Positions 21,213 to 32,685 of a stretch of DNA of 64,000 nt are shown here, piece by piece. The DNA comes from Carya illinoinensis. Its lineage: Eukaryota > Streptophyta > Magnoliopsida > Fagales > Juglandaceae. The notes below the pieces were generated by a model that saw only the letters and a list, made by a program, of their open reading frames with translations, had not been told where the DNA came from and did no database searches. Both the position numbers and the translations under genes were made by a program. The stretch covers positions 18,531,364 through 18,595,363 of the forward strand of contig NC_056762.1 of assembly GCF_018687715.1 (NCBI RefSeq), in the 5' to 3' direction. Within the stretch, counting starts at the first letter, position 1; every line of letters starts with the position of its first letter.

Positions 21213-21400
21213 CCTTTTAATTTTTACCGCATCTCTGGTCGGATGGACCGGAACGAGAACCAGGGAATGGATTTTTAGGAAAATCGCACCGACCCCATCG
21301 CGTAGCAATGGGTATCGGTCAGATCGCCGGTTGGCATGAGATAGGCAGGGTGCGGCTAGGTCGTAATAGGATTATATTAGTTTTTCGCTGGTAGCATGAT

Positions 21401-21520
21401 GGGTGCGATCATACCAGCACTAATGCACCGGATCCCATCAGAACTCCGCAGTTAAGCGTGCTTGGGCGAGAGTAGTACTAGGATGGGTGACCTCCTAGGA
21501 AGTCCTCGTGTTGCACCCCC
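21401..21520 (+). rRNA. 5S rRNA: 5S rRNA gene 71 (G97A)
   Basis: G97A in box C. Class Cr with AGCCATGGG, 308 bp. Confidence 0.97.
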
Positions 21521-21708
21521 CCTTTTAATTTTTACCGCATCTCTGGTCGGATGGACCAGAACGAGAACCAGGGAATGGATTTTTAGGAAAATCGCACCGA
21601 CCCCATCGCGTAGCCATGGGTATCGGTCAGATCGCCGGTTGGCATGAGATAGGCAGGGTGCGGCTAGGTCGTAATAGGATTATATTAGTTTTTCGCTGGT
21701 AGCATGAT

Positions 21709-21828
21709 GGGTGCGATCATACCAGCACTAATGCACCGGATCCCATCAGAACTCCGCAGTTAAGCGTGCTTGGGCGAGAGTAGTACTAGGATGGGTGACC
21801 TCCTGGGAAGTCCTCGTGTTGCACCCCC
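21709..21828 (+). rRNA. 5S rRNA: 5S rRNA gene 72
   Basis: Consensus body. Class A, 308 bp. Confidence 0.97.
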
Positions 21829-22016
21829 CCTTTTTATTTTTACCGCATCTCCGGTCGGATGGACCGGAACGACAACCGGGCAATGGATTCTTAGGAAAAT
21901 CGCACCGACCCCATCGCGTAGCAATGGGTATCGATCAGATCGCCGGTTGGCATGGGATAGGCATGGTGCGGCTAGGTCGTAATAGGATTATATTAGTTTT
22001 TCGCTGGTAGCATGAT

Positions 22017-22136
22017 GGGTGCGATCATACCAGCACTAATGCACCGGATCCCATCAGAACTCCGCAGTTAAGCGTGCTTGGGCGAGAGTAGTACTAGGAT
22101 GGGTGACCTCCTGGGAAGTCCTCGTGTTGCACCCCC
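22017..22136 (+). rRNA. 5S rRNA: 5S rRNA gene 73
   Basis: Consensus body. Class A, 308 bp. Confidence 0.97.
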
Positions 22137-22324
22137 CCTTTTTATTTTTACCGCATCTCCGGTCGGATGGACCGGAACGACAACCGGGCAATGGATTCTT
22201 AGGAAAATCGCACCGACCCCATCGCGTAGCAATGGGTATCGATCAGATCGCCGGTTGGCATGGGATAGGCATGGTGCGGCTAGGTCGTAATAGGATTATA
22301 TTAGTTTTTCGCTGGTAGCATGAT

Positions 22325-22444
22325 GGGTGCGATCATACCAGCACTAATGCACCGGATCCCATCAGAACTCCGCAGTTAAGCGTGCTTGGGCGAGAGTAGT
22401 ACTAGGATGGGTGACCTCCTGGGAAGTCCTCGTGTTGCACCCCC
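22325..22444 (+). rRNA. 5S rRNA: 5S rRNA gene 74
   Basis: Consensus body. Class B, 297 bp. Confidence 0.97.
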
Positions 22445-22621
22445 CCTTTTTATTTTTACCGCATCTCCGGTCGGATGGACCGGAACGACAACCGGGCAAT
22501 GGATTCTTAGGAAAATCGCACCGACCCCATCGCTATCAATCAGATCGCCAGTTGGCATGGGATAGGCAGGGTGCGGCTAGGTCGTAATAGGATTATATTA
22601 GTTTTTCGCTGGTAGCATGAT

Positions 22622-22741
22622 GGGTGCGATCATACCAGCACTAATGCACCGGATCCCATCAGAACTCCGCAGTTAAGCGTGCTTGGGCGAGAGTAGTACT
22701 AGGATGGGTGACCTCCTGGGAAGTCCTCGTGTTGCACCCCC
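22622..22741 (+). rRNA. 5S rRNA: 5S rRNA gene 75
   Basis: Consensus body. Class A, 308 bp. Confidence 0.97.
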
Positions 22742-22929
22742 CCTTTTTATTTTTACCGCATCTCCGGTCGGATGGACCGGAACGACAACCGGGCAATGGA
22801 TTCTTAGGAAAATCGCACCGACCCCATCGCGTAGCAATGGGTATCGATCAGATCGCCGGTTGGCATGGGATAGGCATGGTGCGGCTAGGTCGTAATAGGA
22901 TTATATTAGTTTTTCGCTGGTAGCATGAT

Positions 22930-23049
22930 GGGTGCGATCATACCAGCACTAATGCACCGGATCCCATCAGAACTCCGCAGTTAAGCGTGCTTGGGCGAGA
23001 GTAGTACTAGGATGGGTGACCTCCTGGGAAGTCCTCGTGTTGCACCCCC
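22930..23049 (+). rRNA. 5S rRNA: 5S rRNA gene 76
   Basis: Consensus body. Class C, 308 bp, ending GTAGAATGAT so the next gene has A at -6. Confidence 0.97.
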
Positions 23050-23237
23050 CCTTTTAATTTTTACCGCATCTCTGGTCGGATGGACCGGAACGAGAACCAG
23101 GGAATGGATTTTTAGGAAAATCGCACCGACCCCATCGCGTAGCAATGGGTATCGGTCAGATCGCCGGTTGGCATGAGATAGGCAGGGTGCGGCTAGGTCG
23201 TAATAGGATTATATTAGTTTTTCGCTGGTAGAATGAT

Positions 23238-23357
23238 GGGTGCGATCATACCAGCACTAATGCACCGGATCCCATCAGAACTCCGCAGTTAAGCGTGCTT
23301 GGGCGAGAGTAGTACTAGGATGGGTGACCTCCTGGGAAGTCCTCGTGTTGCACCCCC
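23238..23357 (+). rRNA. 5S rRNA: 5S rRNA gene 77
   Basis: Consensus body, A at -6. Class A, 308 bp. Confidence 0.97.
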
Positions 23358-23545
23358 CCTTTTTATTTTTACCGCATCTCCGGTCGGATGGACCGGAACG
23401 ACAACCGGGCAATGGATTCTTAGGAAAATCGCACCGACCCCATCGCGTAGCAATGGGTATCGATCAGATCGCCGGTTGGCATGGGATAGGCATGGTGCGG
23501 CTAGGTCGTAATAGGATTATATTAGTTTTTCGCTGGTAGCATGAT

Positions 23546-23665
23546 GGGTGCGATCATACCAGCACTAATGCACCGGATCCCATCAGAACTCCGCAGTTAA
23601 GCGTGCTTGGGCGAGAGTAGTACTAGGATGGGTGACCTCCTGGGAAGTCCTCGTGTTGCACCCCT
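23546..23665 (+). rRNA. 5S rRNA: 5S rRNA gene 78
   Basis: Consensus body, T at 120. Class L, 308 bp. Confidence 0.97.
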
Positions 23666-23853
23666 CCTTTTTATTTTTACCGCATCTCCGGTCGGATGGA
23701 CCGGAACGACAACCGGGCAATGGATTCTTAGGAAAATCGCACCGACCCCATCGCGTAGCAATGGGTATCGATCAGATCGCCGGTTGGCATGGGATAGGCA
23801 TGGTGCGGCTAGGTCGTAATAGGATTATATTAGTTTTTCGCTGGTAGCATGAT

Positions 23854-23973
23854 GGGTGCGATCCTACCAGCACTAATGCACCGGATCCCATCAGAACTCC
23901 GCAGTTAAGCGTGCTTGGGCGAGAGTAGTACTAGGATGGGTGACCTCCTGGGAAGTCCTCGTGTTGCACCCCC
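23854..23973 (+). rRNA. 5S rRNA: 5S rRNA gene 79 (A11C)
   Basis: A11C. Class B, 297 bp. Confidence 0.97.
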
Positions 23974-24150
23974 CCTTTTTATTTTTACCGCATCTCCGGT
24001 CGGATGGACCGGAACGACAACCGGGCAATGGATTCTTAGGAAAATCGCACCGACCCCATCGCTATCAATCAGATCGCCAGTTGGCATGGGATAGGCAGGG
24101 TGCGGCTAGGTCGTAATAGGATTATATTAGTTTTTCGCTGGTAGCATGAT

Positions 24151-24270
24151 GGGTGCGATCATACCAGCACTAATGCACCGGATCCCATCAGAACTCCGTA
24201 GTTAAGCGTGCTTGGGCGAGAGTAGTACTAGGATGGGTGACCTCCTGGGAAGTCCTCGTGTTGCACCCCC
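24151..24270 (+). rRNA. 5S rRNA: 5S rRNA gene 80 (C49T)
   Basis: C49T. Class C with an A-type GGCATGGTG near its end, 308 bp. Confidence 0.97.
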
Positions 24271-24458
24271 CCTTTTAATTTTTACCGCATCTCTGGTCGG
24301 ATGGACCGGAACGAGAACCAGGGAATGGATTTTTAGGAAAATCGCACCGACCCCATCGCGTAGCAATGGGTATCGGTCAGATCGCCGGTTGGCATGAGAT
24401 AGGCATGGTGCGGCTAGGTCGTAATAGGATTATATTAGTTTTTCGCTGGTAGCATGAT

Positions 24459-24578
24459 GGGTGCGATCATACCAGCACTAATGCACCGGATCCCATCAGA
24501 ACTCCGCAGTTAAGCGTGCTTGGGCGAGAGTAGTACTAGGATGGGTGACCTCCTGGGAAGTCCTCGTGTTGCACCCCC
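24459..24578 (+). rRNA. 5S rRNA: 5S rRNA gene 81
   Basis: Consensus body. Class C lacking one T of the five-T run before the next gene: the only 307-bp unit. Confidence 0.97.
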
Positions 24579-24765
24579 CCTTTTAATTTTTACCGCATCT
24601 CTGGTCGGATGGACCGGAACGAGAACCAGGGAATGGATTTTTAGGAAAATCGCACCGACCCCATCGCGTAGCAATGGGTATCGGTCAGATCGCCGGTTGG
24701 CATGAGATAGGCAGGGTGCGGCTAGGTCGTAATAGGATTATATTAGTTTTCGCTGGTAGAATGAT

Positions 24766-24885
24766 GGGTGCGATCATACCAGCACTAATGCACCGGATCC
24801 CATCAGAACTCCGCAGTTAAGCGTGCTTGGGCGAGAGTAGTACTAGGATGGGTGACCTCCTGGGAAGTCCTCGTGTTGCACCCCC
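24766..24885 (+). rRNA. 5S rRNA: 5S rRNA gene 82
   Basis: Consensus body, A at -6; its TATATTA is one base closer (-27) than in the other genes. Class A, 308 bp. Confidence 0.97.
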
Positions 24886-25073
24886 CCTTTTTATTTTTAC
24901 CGCATCTCCGGTCGGATGGACCGGAACGACAACCGGGCAATGGATTCTTAGGAAAATCGCACCGACCCCATCGCGTAGCAATGGGTATCGATCAGATCGC
25001 CGGTTGGCATGGGATAGGCATGGTGCGGCTAGGTCGTAATAGGATTATATTAGTTTTTCGCTGGTAGCATGAT

Positions 25074-25193
25074 GGGTGCGATCATACCAGCACTAATGCA
25101 CCGGATCCCATCAGAACTCCGCAGTTAAGCGTGCTTGGGCGAGAGTAGTACTAGGATGGGTGACCTCCTGGGAAGTCCTCGTGTTGCACCCCT
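25074..25193 (+). rRNA. 5S rRNA: 5S rRNA gene 83
   Basis: Consensus body, T at 120. Class L with CGCTAGTAGC before the next gene, 308 bp. Confidence 0.97.
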
Positions 25194-25381
25194 CCTTTTT
25201 ATTTTTACCGCATCTCCGGTCGGATGGACCGGAACGACAACCGGGCAATGGATTCTTAGGAAAATCGCACCGACCCCATCGCGTAGCAATGGGTATCGAT
25301 CAGATCGCCGGTTGGCATGGGATAGGCATGGTGCGGCTAGGTCGTAATAGGATTATATTAGTTTTTCGCTAGTAGCATGAT

Positions 25382-25501
25382 GGGTGCGATCCTACCAGCA
25401 CTAATGCACCGGATCCCATCAGAACTCCGCAGTTAAGCGTGCTTGGGCGAGAGTAGTACTAGGATGGGTGACCTCCTGGGAAGTCCTCGTGTTGCACCCC
25501 C
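25382..25501 (+). rRNA. 5S rRNA: 5S rRNA gene 84 (A11C)
   Basis: A11C, A at -11. Class B with GGATACTTAGG, 297 bp. Confidence 0.97.
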
Positions 25502-25678
25502 CCTTTTTATTTTTACCGCATCTCCGGTCGGATGGACCGGAACGACAACCGGGCAATGGATACTTAGGAAAATCGCACCGACCCCATCGCTATCAATCAG
25601 ATCGCCAGTTGGCATGGGATAGGCAGGGTGCGGCTAGGTCGTAATAGGATTATATTAGTTTTTCGCTGGTAGCATGAT

Positions 25679-25798
25679 GGGTGCGATCATACCAGCACTA
25701 ATGCACCGGATCCCATCAGAACTCCGTAGTTAAGCGTGCTTGGGCGAGAGTAGTACTAGGATGGGTGACCTCCTGGGAAGTCCTCGTGTTGCACCCCC
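25679..25798 (+). rRNA. 5S rRNA: 5S rRNA gene 85 (C49T)
   Basis: C49T. Class C, 308 bp. Confidence 0.97.
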
Positions 25799-25986
25799 CC
25801 TTTTAATTTTTACCGCATCTCTGGTCGGATGGACCGGAACGAGAACCAGGGAATGGATTTTTAGGAAAATCGCACCGACCCCATCGCGTAGCAATGGGTA
25901 TCGGTCAGATCGCCGGTTGGCATGAGATAGGCAGGGTGCGGCTAGGTCGTAATAGGATTATATTAGTTTTTCGCTGGTAGCATGAT

Positions 25987-26106
25987 GGGTGCGATCATAC
26001 CAGCACTAATGCACCGGATCCCATCAGAACTCCGCAGTTAAGCGTGCTTGGGCGAGAGTAGTACTAGGATGGGTGACCTCCTGGGAAGTCCTCGTGTTGC
26101 ACCCCC
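25987..26106 (+). rRNA. 5S rRNA: 5S rRNA gene 86
   Basis: Consensus body. Class Cm, 308 bp. Confidence 0.97.
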
Positions 26107-26294
26107 CCTTTTAATTTTTACCGCATCTCTGGTCGGATGGACCGGAATGAGAACCAGGGAATGGATTTTTAGGAAAATCGCACCGACCCCATCGCGTAGC
26201 AATGGGTATCGGTCAGATCGCCGGTTGGCATGAGATAGGCAGGGTGCGGCTAGGTCGTAATAGGATTATATTAGTTTTTCGCTGGTAGCATGAT

Positions 26295-26414
26295 GGGTGC
26301 GATCATACCAGCACTAATGCACCGGATCCCATCAGAACTCCGCAGTTAAGCGTGCTTGGGCGAGAGTAGTACTAGGATGGGTGACCTCCTGGGAAGTCCT
26401 CGTGTTGCACCCCC
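26295..26414 (+). rRNA. 5S rRNA: 5S rRNA gene 87
   Basis: Consensus body. Class D, 297 bp. Confidence 0.97.
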
Positions 26415-26591
26415 CCTTTTTATTTTTACCGCATCTCCGGTCGGATGGACCGGAACGACAACCGGGCAATGGATTCTTAGGAAAATCGCACCGACCCCAT
26501 CGCGTAGCAATGGGTATCGATCAGATCGCCGGTTGGCATGGTGCGGCTAGGTCGTAATAGGATTATATTAGTTTTTCGCTGGTAGCATGAT

Positions 26592-26711
26592 GGGTGCGAT
26601 CATACCGGCACTAATGCACCGGATCCCATCAGAACTCCGCAGTTAAGCGTGCTTGGGCGAGAGTAGTACTAGGATGGGTGACCTCCTGGGAAGTCCTCGT
26701 GTTGCACCCCT
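26592..26711 (+). rRNA. 5S rRNA: 5S rRNA gene 88 (A16G)
   Basis: A16G and T at 120. Class L with GCGCAGC, 308 bp. Confidence 0.97.
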
Positions 26712-26899
26712 CCTTTTTATTTTTACCGCATCTCCGGTCGGATGGACCGGAACGACAACCGGGCAATGGATTCTTAGGAAAATCGCACCGACCCCATCGC
26801 GCAGCAATGGGTATCGATCAGATCGCCGGTTGGCATGGGATAGGCATGGTGCGGCTAGGTCGTAATAGGATTATATTAGTTTTTCGCTGGTAGCATGAT

Positions 26900-27019
26900 G
26901 GGTGCGATCCTACCAGCACTAATGCACCGGATCCCATCAGAACTCCGCAGTTAAGCGTGCTTGGGCGAGAGTAGTACTAGGATGGGTGACCTCCTGGGAA
27001 GTCCTCGTGTTGCACCCCC
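26900..27019 (+). rRNA. 5S rRNA: 5S rRNA gene 89 (A11C)
   Basis: A11C. Class B with ACCAGGC, 297 bp. Confidence 0.97.
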
Positions 27020-27196
27020 CCTTTTTATTTTTACCGCATCTCCGGTCGGATGGACCGGAACGACAACCAGGCAATGGATTCTTAGGAAAATCGCACCGAC
27101 CCCATCGCTATCAATCAGATCGCCAGTTGGCATGGGATAGGCAGGGTGCGGCTAGGTCGTAATAGGATTATATTAGTTTTTCGCTGGTAGCATGAT

Positions 27197-27316
27197 GGGT
27201 GCGATCATACCAGCACTAATGCACCGGATCCCATCAGAACTCCGCAGTTAAGCGTGCTTGGGCGAGAGTAGTACTAGGATGGGTGACCTCCTGGGAAGTC
27301 CTCGTGTTGCACCCCC
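27197..27316 (+). rRNA. 5S rRNA: 5S rRNA gene 90
   Basis: Consensus body. Class C, 308 bp. Opens the 3,355-bp block. Confidence 0.97.
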
Positions 27317-27504
27317 CCTTTTAATTTTTACCGCATCTCTGGTCGGATGGACCGGAACGAGAACCAGGGAATGGATTTTTAGGAAAATCGCACCGACCCC
27401 ATCGCGTAGCAATGGGTATCGGTCAGATCGCCGGTTGGCATGAGATAGGCAGGGTGCGGCTAGGTCGTAATAGGATTATATTAGTTTTTCGCTGGTAGCA
27501 TGAT

Positions 27505-27624
27505 GGGTGCGATCATACCAGCACTAATGCACCGGATCCCATCAGAACTCCGCAGTTAAGCGTGCTTGGGCGAGAGTAGTACTAGGATGGGTGACCTCCT
27601 AGGAAGTCCTCGTGTTGCACCCCC
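27505..27624 (+). rRNA. 5S rRNA: 5S rRNA gene 91 (G97A)
   Basis: G97A. Class Cr with AGCAATGGG, 308 bp. Confidence 0.97.
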
Positions 27625-27812
27625 CCTTTTAATTTTTACCGCATCTCTGGTCGGATGGACCAGAACGAGAACCAGGGAATGGATTTTTAGGAAAATCGCA
27701 CCGACCCCATCGCGTAGCAATGGGTATCGGTCAGATCGCCGGTTGGCATGAGATAGGCAGGGTGCGGCTAGGTCGTAATAGGATTATATTAGTTTTTCGC
27801 TGGTAGCATGAT

Positions 27813-27932
27813 GGGTGCGATCATACCAGCACTAATGCACCGGATCCCATCAGAACTCCGCAGTTAAGCGTGCTTGGGCGAGAGTAGTACTAGGATGGGT
27901 GACCTCCTGGGAAGTCCTCGTGTTGCACCCCC
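27813..27932 (+). rRNA. 5S rRNA: 5S rRNA gene 92
   Basis: Consensus body. Class Cm, 308 bp. Confidence 0.97.
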
Positions 27933-28120
27933 CCTTTTAATTTTTACCGCATCTCTGGTCGGATGGACCGGAATGAGAACCAGGGAATGGATTTTTAGGA
28001 AAATCGCACCGACCCCATCGCGTAGCAATGGGTATCGGTCAGATCGCCGGTTGGCATGAGATAGGCAGGGTGCGGCTAGGTCGTAATAGGATTATATTAG
28101 TTTTTCGCTGGTAGCATGAT

Positions 28121-28240
28121 GGGTGCGATCATACCAGCACTAATGCACCGGATCCCATCAGAACTCCGCAGTTAAGCGTGCTTGGGCGAGAGTAGTACTA
28201 GGATGGGTGACCTCCTGGGAAGTCCTCGTGTTGCACCCCC
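28121..28240 (+). rRNA. 5S rRNA: 5S rRNA gene 93
   Basis: Consensus body. Class D, 297 bp. Confidence 0.97.
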
Positions 28241-28417
28241 CCTTTTTATTTTTACCGCATCTCCGGTCGGATGGACCGGAACGACAACCGGGCAATGGAT
28301 TCTTAGGAAAATCGCACCGACCCCATCGCGTAGCAATGGGTATCGATCAGATCGCCGGTTGGCATGGTGCGGCTAGGTCGTAATAGGATTATATTAGTTT
28401 TTCGCTGGTAGCATGAT

Positions 28418-28537
28418 GGGTGCGATCATACCGGCACTAATGCACCGGATCCCATCAGAACTCCGCAGTTAAGCGTGCTTGGGCGAGAGTAGTACTAGGA
28501 TGGGTGACCTCCTGGGAAGTCCTCGTGTTGCACCCCT
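28418..28537 (+). rRNA. 5S rRNA: 5S rRNA gene 94 (A16G)
   Basis: A16G and T at 120. Class L with GCGCAGC, 308 bp. Confidence 0.97.
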
Positions 28538-28725
28538 CCTTTTTATTTTTACCGCATCTCCGGTCGGATGGACCGGAACGACAACCGGGCAATGGATTCT
28601 TAGGAAAATCGCACCGACCCCATCGCGCAGCAATGGGTATCGATCAGATCGCCGGTTGGCATGGGATAGGCATGGTGCGGCTAGGTCGTAATAGGATTAT
28701 ATTAGTTTTTCGCTGGTAGCATGAT

Positions 28726-28845
28726 GGGTGCGATCCTACCAGCACTAATGCACCGGATCCCATCAGAACTCCGCAGTTAAGCGTGCTTGGGCGAGAGTAG
28801 TACTAGGATGGGTGACCTCCTGGGAAGTCCTCGTGTTGCACCCCC
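28726..28845 (+). rRNA. 5S rRNA: 5S rRNA gene 95 (A11C)
   Basis: A11C. Class B with ACCAGGC, 297 bp. Confidence 0.97.
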
Positions 28846-29022
28846 CCTTTTTATTTTTACCGCATCTCCGGTCGGATGGACCGGAACGACAACCAGGCAA
28901 TGGATTCTTAGGAAAATCGCACCGACCCCATCGCTATCAATCAGATCGCCAGTTGGCATGGGATAGGCAGGGTGCGGCTAGGTCGTAATAGGATTATATT
29001 AGTTTTTCGCTGGTAGCATGAT

Positions 29023-29142
29023 GGGTGCGATCATACCAGCACTAATGCACCGGATCCCATCAGAACTCCGCAGTTAAGCGTGCTTGGGCGAGAGTAGTAC
29101 TAGGATGGGTGACCTCCTGGGAAGTCCTCGTGTTGCACCCCC
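29023..29142 (+). rRNA. 5S rRNA: 5S rRNA gene 96
   Basis: Consensus body. Class C, 308 bp. Confidence 0.97.
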
Positions 29143-29330
29143 CCTTTTAATTTTTACCGCATCTCTGGTCGGATGGACCGGAACGAGAACCAGGGAATGG
29201 ATTTTTAGGAAAATCGCACCGACCCCATCGCGTAGCAATGGGTATCGGTCAGATCGCCGGTTGGCATGAGATAGGCAGGGTGCGGCTAGGTCGTAATAGG
29301 ATTATATTAGTTTTTCGCTGGTAGCATGAT

Positions 29331-29450
29331 GGGTGCGATCATACCAGCACTAATGCACCGGATCCCATCAGAACTCCGCAGTTAAGCGTGCTTGGGCGAG
29401 AGTAGTACTAGGATGGGTGACCTCCTAGGAAGTCCTCGTGTTGCACCCCC
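29331..29450 (+). rRNA. 5S rRNA: 5S rRNA gene 97 (G97A)
   Basis: G97A. Class Cr with AGCCATGGG, 308 bp. Confidence 0.97.
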
Positions 29451-29638
29451 CCTTTTAATTTTTACCGCATCTCTGGTCGGATGGACCAGAACGAGAACCA
29501 GGGAATGGATTTTTAGGAAAATCGCACCGACCCCATCGCGTAGCCATGGGTATCGGTCAGATCGCCGGTTGGCATGAGATAGGCAGGGTGCGGCTAGGTC
29601 GTAATAGGATTATATTAGTTTTTCGCTGGTAGCATGAT

Positions 29639-29758
29639 GGGTGCGATCATACCAGCACTAATGCACCGGATCCCATCAGAACTCCGCAGTTAAGCGTGCT
29701 TGGGCGAGAGTAGTACTAGGATGGGTGACCTCCTGGGAAGTCCTCGTGTTGCACCCCC
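29639..29758 (+). rRNA. 5S rRNA: 5S rRNA gene 98
   Basis: Consensus body. Class A, 308 bp. Confidence 0.97.
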
Positions 29759-29946
29759 CCTTTTTATTTTTACCGCATCTCCGGTCGGATGGACCGGAAC
29801 GACAACCGGGCAATGGATTCTTAGGAAAATCGCACCGACCCCATCGCGTAGCAATGGGTATCGATCAGATCGCCGGTTGGCATGGGATAGGCATGGTGCG
29901 GCTAGGTCGTAATAGGATTATATTAGTTTTTCGCTGGTAGCATGAT

Positions 29947-30066
29947 GGGTGCGATCATACCAGCACTAATGCACCGGATCCCATCAGAACTCCGCAGTTA
30001 AGCGTGCTTGGGCGAGAGTAGTACTAGGATGGGTGACCTCCTGGGAAGTCCTCGTGTTGCACCCCC
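29947..30066 (+). rRNA. 5S rRNA: 5S rRNA gene 99
   Basis: Consensus body. Class A, 308 bp. Confidence 0.97.
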
Positions 30067-30254
30067 CCTTTTTATTTTTACCGCATCTCCGGTCGGATGG
30101 ACCGGAACGACAACCGGGCAATGGATTCTTAGGAAAATCGCACCGACCCCATCGCGTAGCAATGGGTATCGATCAGATCGCCGGTTGGCATGGGATAGGC
30201 ATGGTGCGGCTAGGTCGTAATAGGATTATATTAGTTTTTCGCTGGTAGCATGAT

Positions 30255-30374
30255 GGGTGCGATCATACCAGCACTAATGCACCGGATCCCATCAGAACTC
30301 CGCAGTTAAGCGTGCTTGGGCGAGAGTAGTACTAGGATGGGTGACCTCCTGGGAAGTCCTCGTGTTGCACCCCC
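30255..30374 (+). rRNA. 5S rRNA: 5S rRNA gene 100
   Basis: Consensus body. Class B with ACCAGGC, here without the A11C that accompanies it in genes 89, 95 and 106; 297 bp. Confidence 0.97.
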
Positions 30375-30551
30375 CCTTTTTATTTTTACCGCATCTCCGG
30401 TCGGATGGACCGGAACGACAACCAGGCAATGGATTCTTAGGAAAATCGCACCGACCCCATCGCTATCAATCAGATCGCCAGTTGGCATGGGATAGGCAGG
30501 GTGCGGCTAGGTCGTAATAGGATTATATTAGTTTTTCGCTGGTAGCATGAT

Positions 30552-30671
30552 GGGTGCGATCATACCAGCACTAATGCACCGGATCCCATCAGAACTCCGC
30601 AGTTAAGCGTGCTTGGGCGAGAGTAGTACTAGGATGGGTGACCTCCTGGGAAGTCCTCGTGTTGCACCCCC
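30552..30671 (+). rRNA. 5S rRNA: 5S rRNA gene 101
   Basis: Consensus body. Class C, 308 bp. Opens the second 3,355-bp block. Confidence 0.97.
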
Positions 30672-30859
30672 CCTTTTAATTTTTACCGCATCTCTGGTCG
30701 GATGGACCGGAACGAGAACCAGGGAATGGATTTTTAGGAAAATCGCACCGACCCCATCGCGTAGCAATGGGTATCGGTCAGATCGCCGGTTGGCATGAGA
30801 TAGGCAGGGTGCGGCTAGGTCGTAATAGGATTATATTAGTTTTTCGCTGGTAGCATGAT

Positions 30860-30979
30860 GGGTGCGATCATACCAGCACTAATGCACCGGATCCCATCAG
30901 AACTCCGCAGTTAAGCGTGCTTGGGCGAGAGTAGTACTAGGATGGGTGACCTCCTAGGAAGTCCTCGTGTTGCACCCCC
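30860..30979 (+). rRNA. 5S rRNA: 5S rRNA gene 102 (G97A)
   Basis: G97A. Class Cr with AGCAATGGG, 308 bp. Confidence 0.97.
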
Positions 30980-31167
30980 CCTTTTAATTTTTACCGCATC
31001 TCTGGTCGGATGGACCAGAACGAGAACCAGGGAATGGATTTTTAGGAAAATCGCACCGACCCCATCGCGTAGCAATGGGTATCGGTCAGATCGCCGGTTG
31101 GCATGAGATAGGCAGGGTGCGGCTAGGTCGTAATAGGATTATATTAGTTTTTCGCTGGTAGCATGAT

Positions 31168-31287
31168 GGGTGCGATCATACCAGCACTAATGCACCGGAT
31201 CCCATCAGAACTCCGCAGTTAAGCGTGCTTGGGCGAGAGTAGTACTAGGATGGGTGACCTCCTGGGAAGTCCTCGTGTTGCACCCCC
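31168..31287 (+). rRNA. 5S rRNA: 5S rRNA gene 103
   Basis: Consensus body. Class Cm, 308 bp; last Cm in the window. Confidence 0.97.
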
Positions 31288-31475
31288 CCTTTTAATTTTT
31301 ACCGCATCTCTGGTCGGATGGACCGGAATGAGAACCAGGGAATGGATTTTTAGGAAAATCGCACCGACCCCATCGCGTAGCAATGGGTATCGGTCAGATC
31401 GCCGGTTGGCATGAGATAGGCAGGGTGCGGCTAGGTCGTAATAGGATTATATTAGTTTTTCGCTGGTAGCATGAT

Positions 31476-31595
31476 GGGTGCGATCATACCAGCACTAATG
31501 CACCGGATCCCATCAGAACTCCGCAGTTAAGCGTGCTTGGGCGAGAGTAGTACTAGGATGGGTGACCTCCTGGGAAGTCCTCGTGTTGCACCCCC
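31476..31595 (+). rRNA. 5S rRNA: 5S rRNA gene 104
   Basis: Consensus body. Class D, 297 bp; last D in the window. Confidence 0.97.
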
Positions 31596-31772
31596 CCTTT
31601 TTATTTTTACCGCATCTCCGGTCGGATGGACCGGAACGACAACCGGGCAATGGATTCTTAGGAAAATCGCACCGACCCCATCGCGTAGCAATGGGTATCG
31701 ATCAGATCGCCGGTTGGCATGGTGCGGCTAGGTCGTAATAGGATTATATTAGTTTTTCGCTGGTAGCATGAT

Positions 31773-31892
31773 GGGTGCGATCATACCGGCACTAATGCAC
31801 CGGATCCCATCAGAACTCCGCAGTTAAGCGTGCTTGGGCGAGAGTAGTACTAGGATGGGTGACCTCCTGGGAAGTCCTCGTGTTGCACCCCT
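31773..31892 (+). rRNA. 5S rRNA: 5S rRNA gene 105 (A16G)
   Basis: A16G and T at 120. Class L with GCGCAGC, 308 bp. Confidence 0.97.
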
Positions 31893-32080
31893 CCTTTTTA
31901 TTTTTACCGCATCTCCGGTCGGATGGACCGGAACGACAACCGGGCAATGGATTCTTAGGAAAATCGCACCGACCCCATCGCGCAGCAATGGGTATCGATC
32001 AGATCGCCGGTTGGCATGGGATAGGCATGGTGCGGCTAGGTCGTAATAGGATTATATTAGTTTTTCGCTGGTAGCATGAT

Positions 32081-32200
32081 GGGTGCGATCCTACCAGCAC
32101 TAATGCACCGGATCCCATCAGAACTCCGCAGTTAAGCGTGCTTGGGCGAGAGTAGTACTAGGATGGGTGACCTCCTGGGAAGTCCTCGTGTTGCACCCCC
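32081..32200 (+). rRNA. 5S rRNA: 5S rRNA gene 106 (A11C)
   Basis: A11C. Class B with ACCAGGC, 297 bp. Confidence 0.97.
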
Positions 32201-32377
32201 CCTTTTTATTTTTACCGCATCTCCGGTCGGATGGACCGGAACGACAACCAGGCAATGGATTCTTAGGAAAATCGCACCGACCCCATCGCTATCAATCAGA
32301 TCGCCAGTTGGCATGGGATAGGCAGGGTGCGGCTAGGTCGTAATAGGATTATATTAGTTTTTCGCTGGTAGCATGAT

Positions 32378-32497
32378 GGGTGCGATCATACCAGCACTAA
32401 TGCACCGGATCCCATCAGAACTCCGCAGTTAAGCGTGCTTGGGCGAGAGTAGTACTAGGATGGGTGACCTCCTGGGAAGTCCTCGTGTTGCACCCCC
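32378..32497 (+). rRNA. 5S rRNA: 5S rRNA gene 107
   Basis: Consensus body. Class C, 308 bp. Confidence 0.97.
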
Positions 32498-32685
32498 CCT
32501 TTTAATTTTTACCGCATCTCTGGTCGGATGGACCGGAACGAGAACCAGGGAATGGATTTTTAGGAAAATCGCACCGACCCCATCGCGTAGCAATGGGTAT
32601 CGGTCAGATCGCCGGTTGGCATGAGATAGGCAGGGTGCGGCTAGGTCGTAATAGGATTATATTAGTTTTTCGCTGGTAGCATGAT

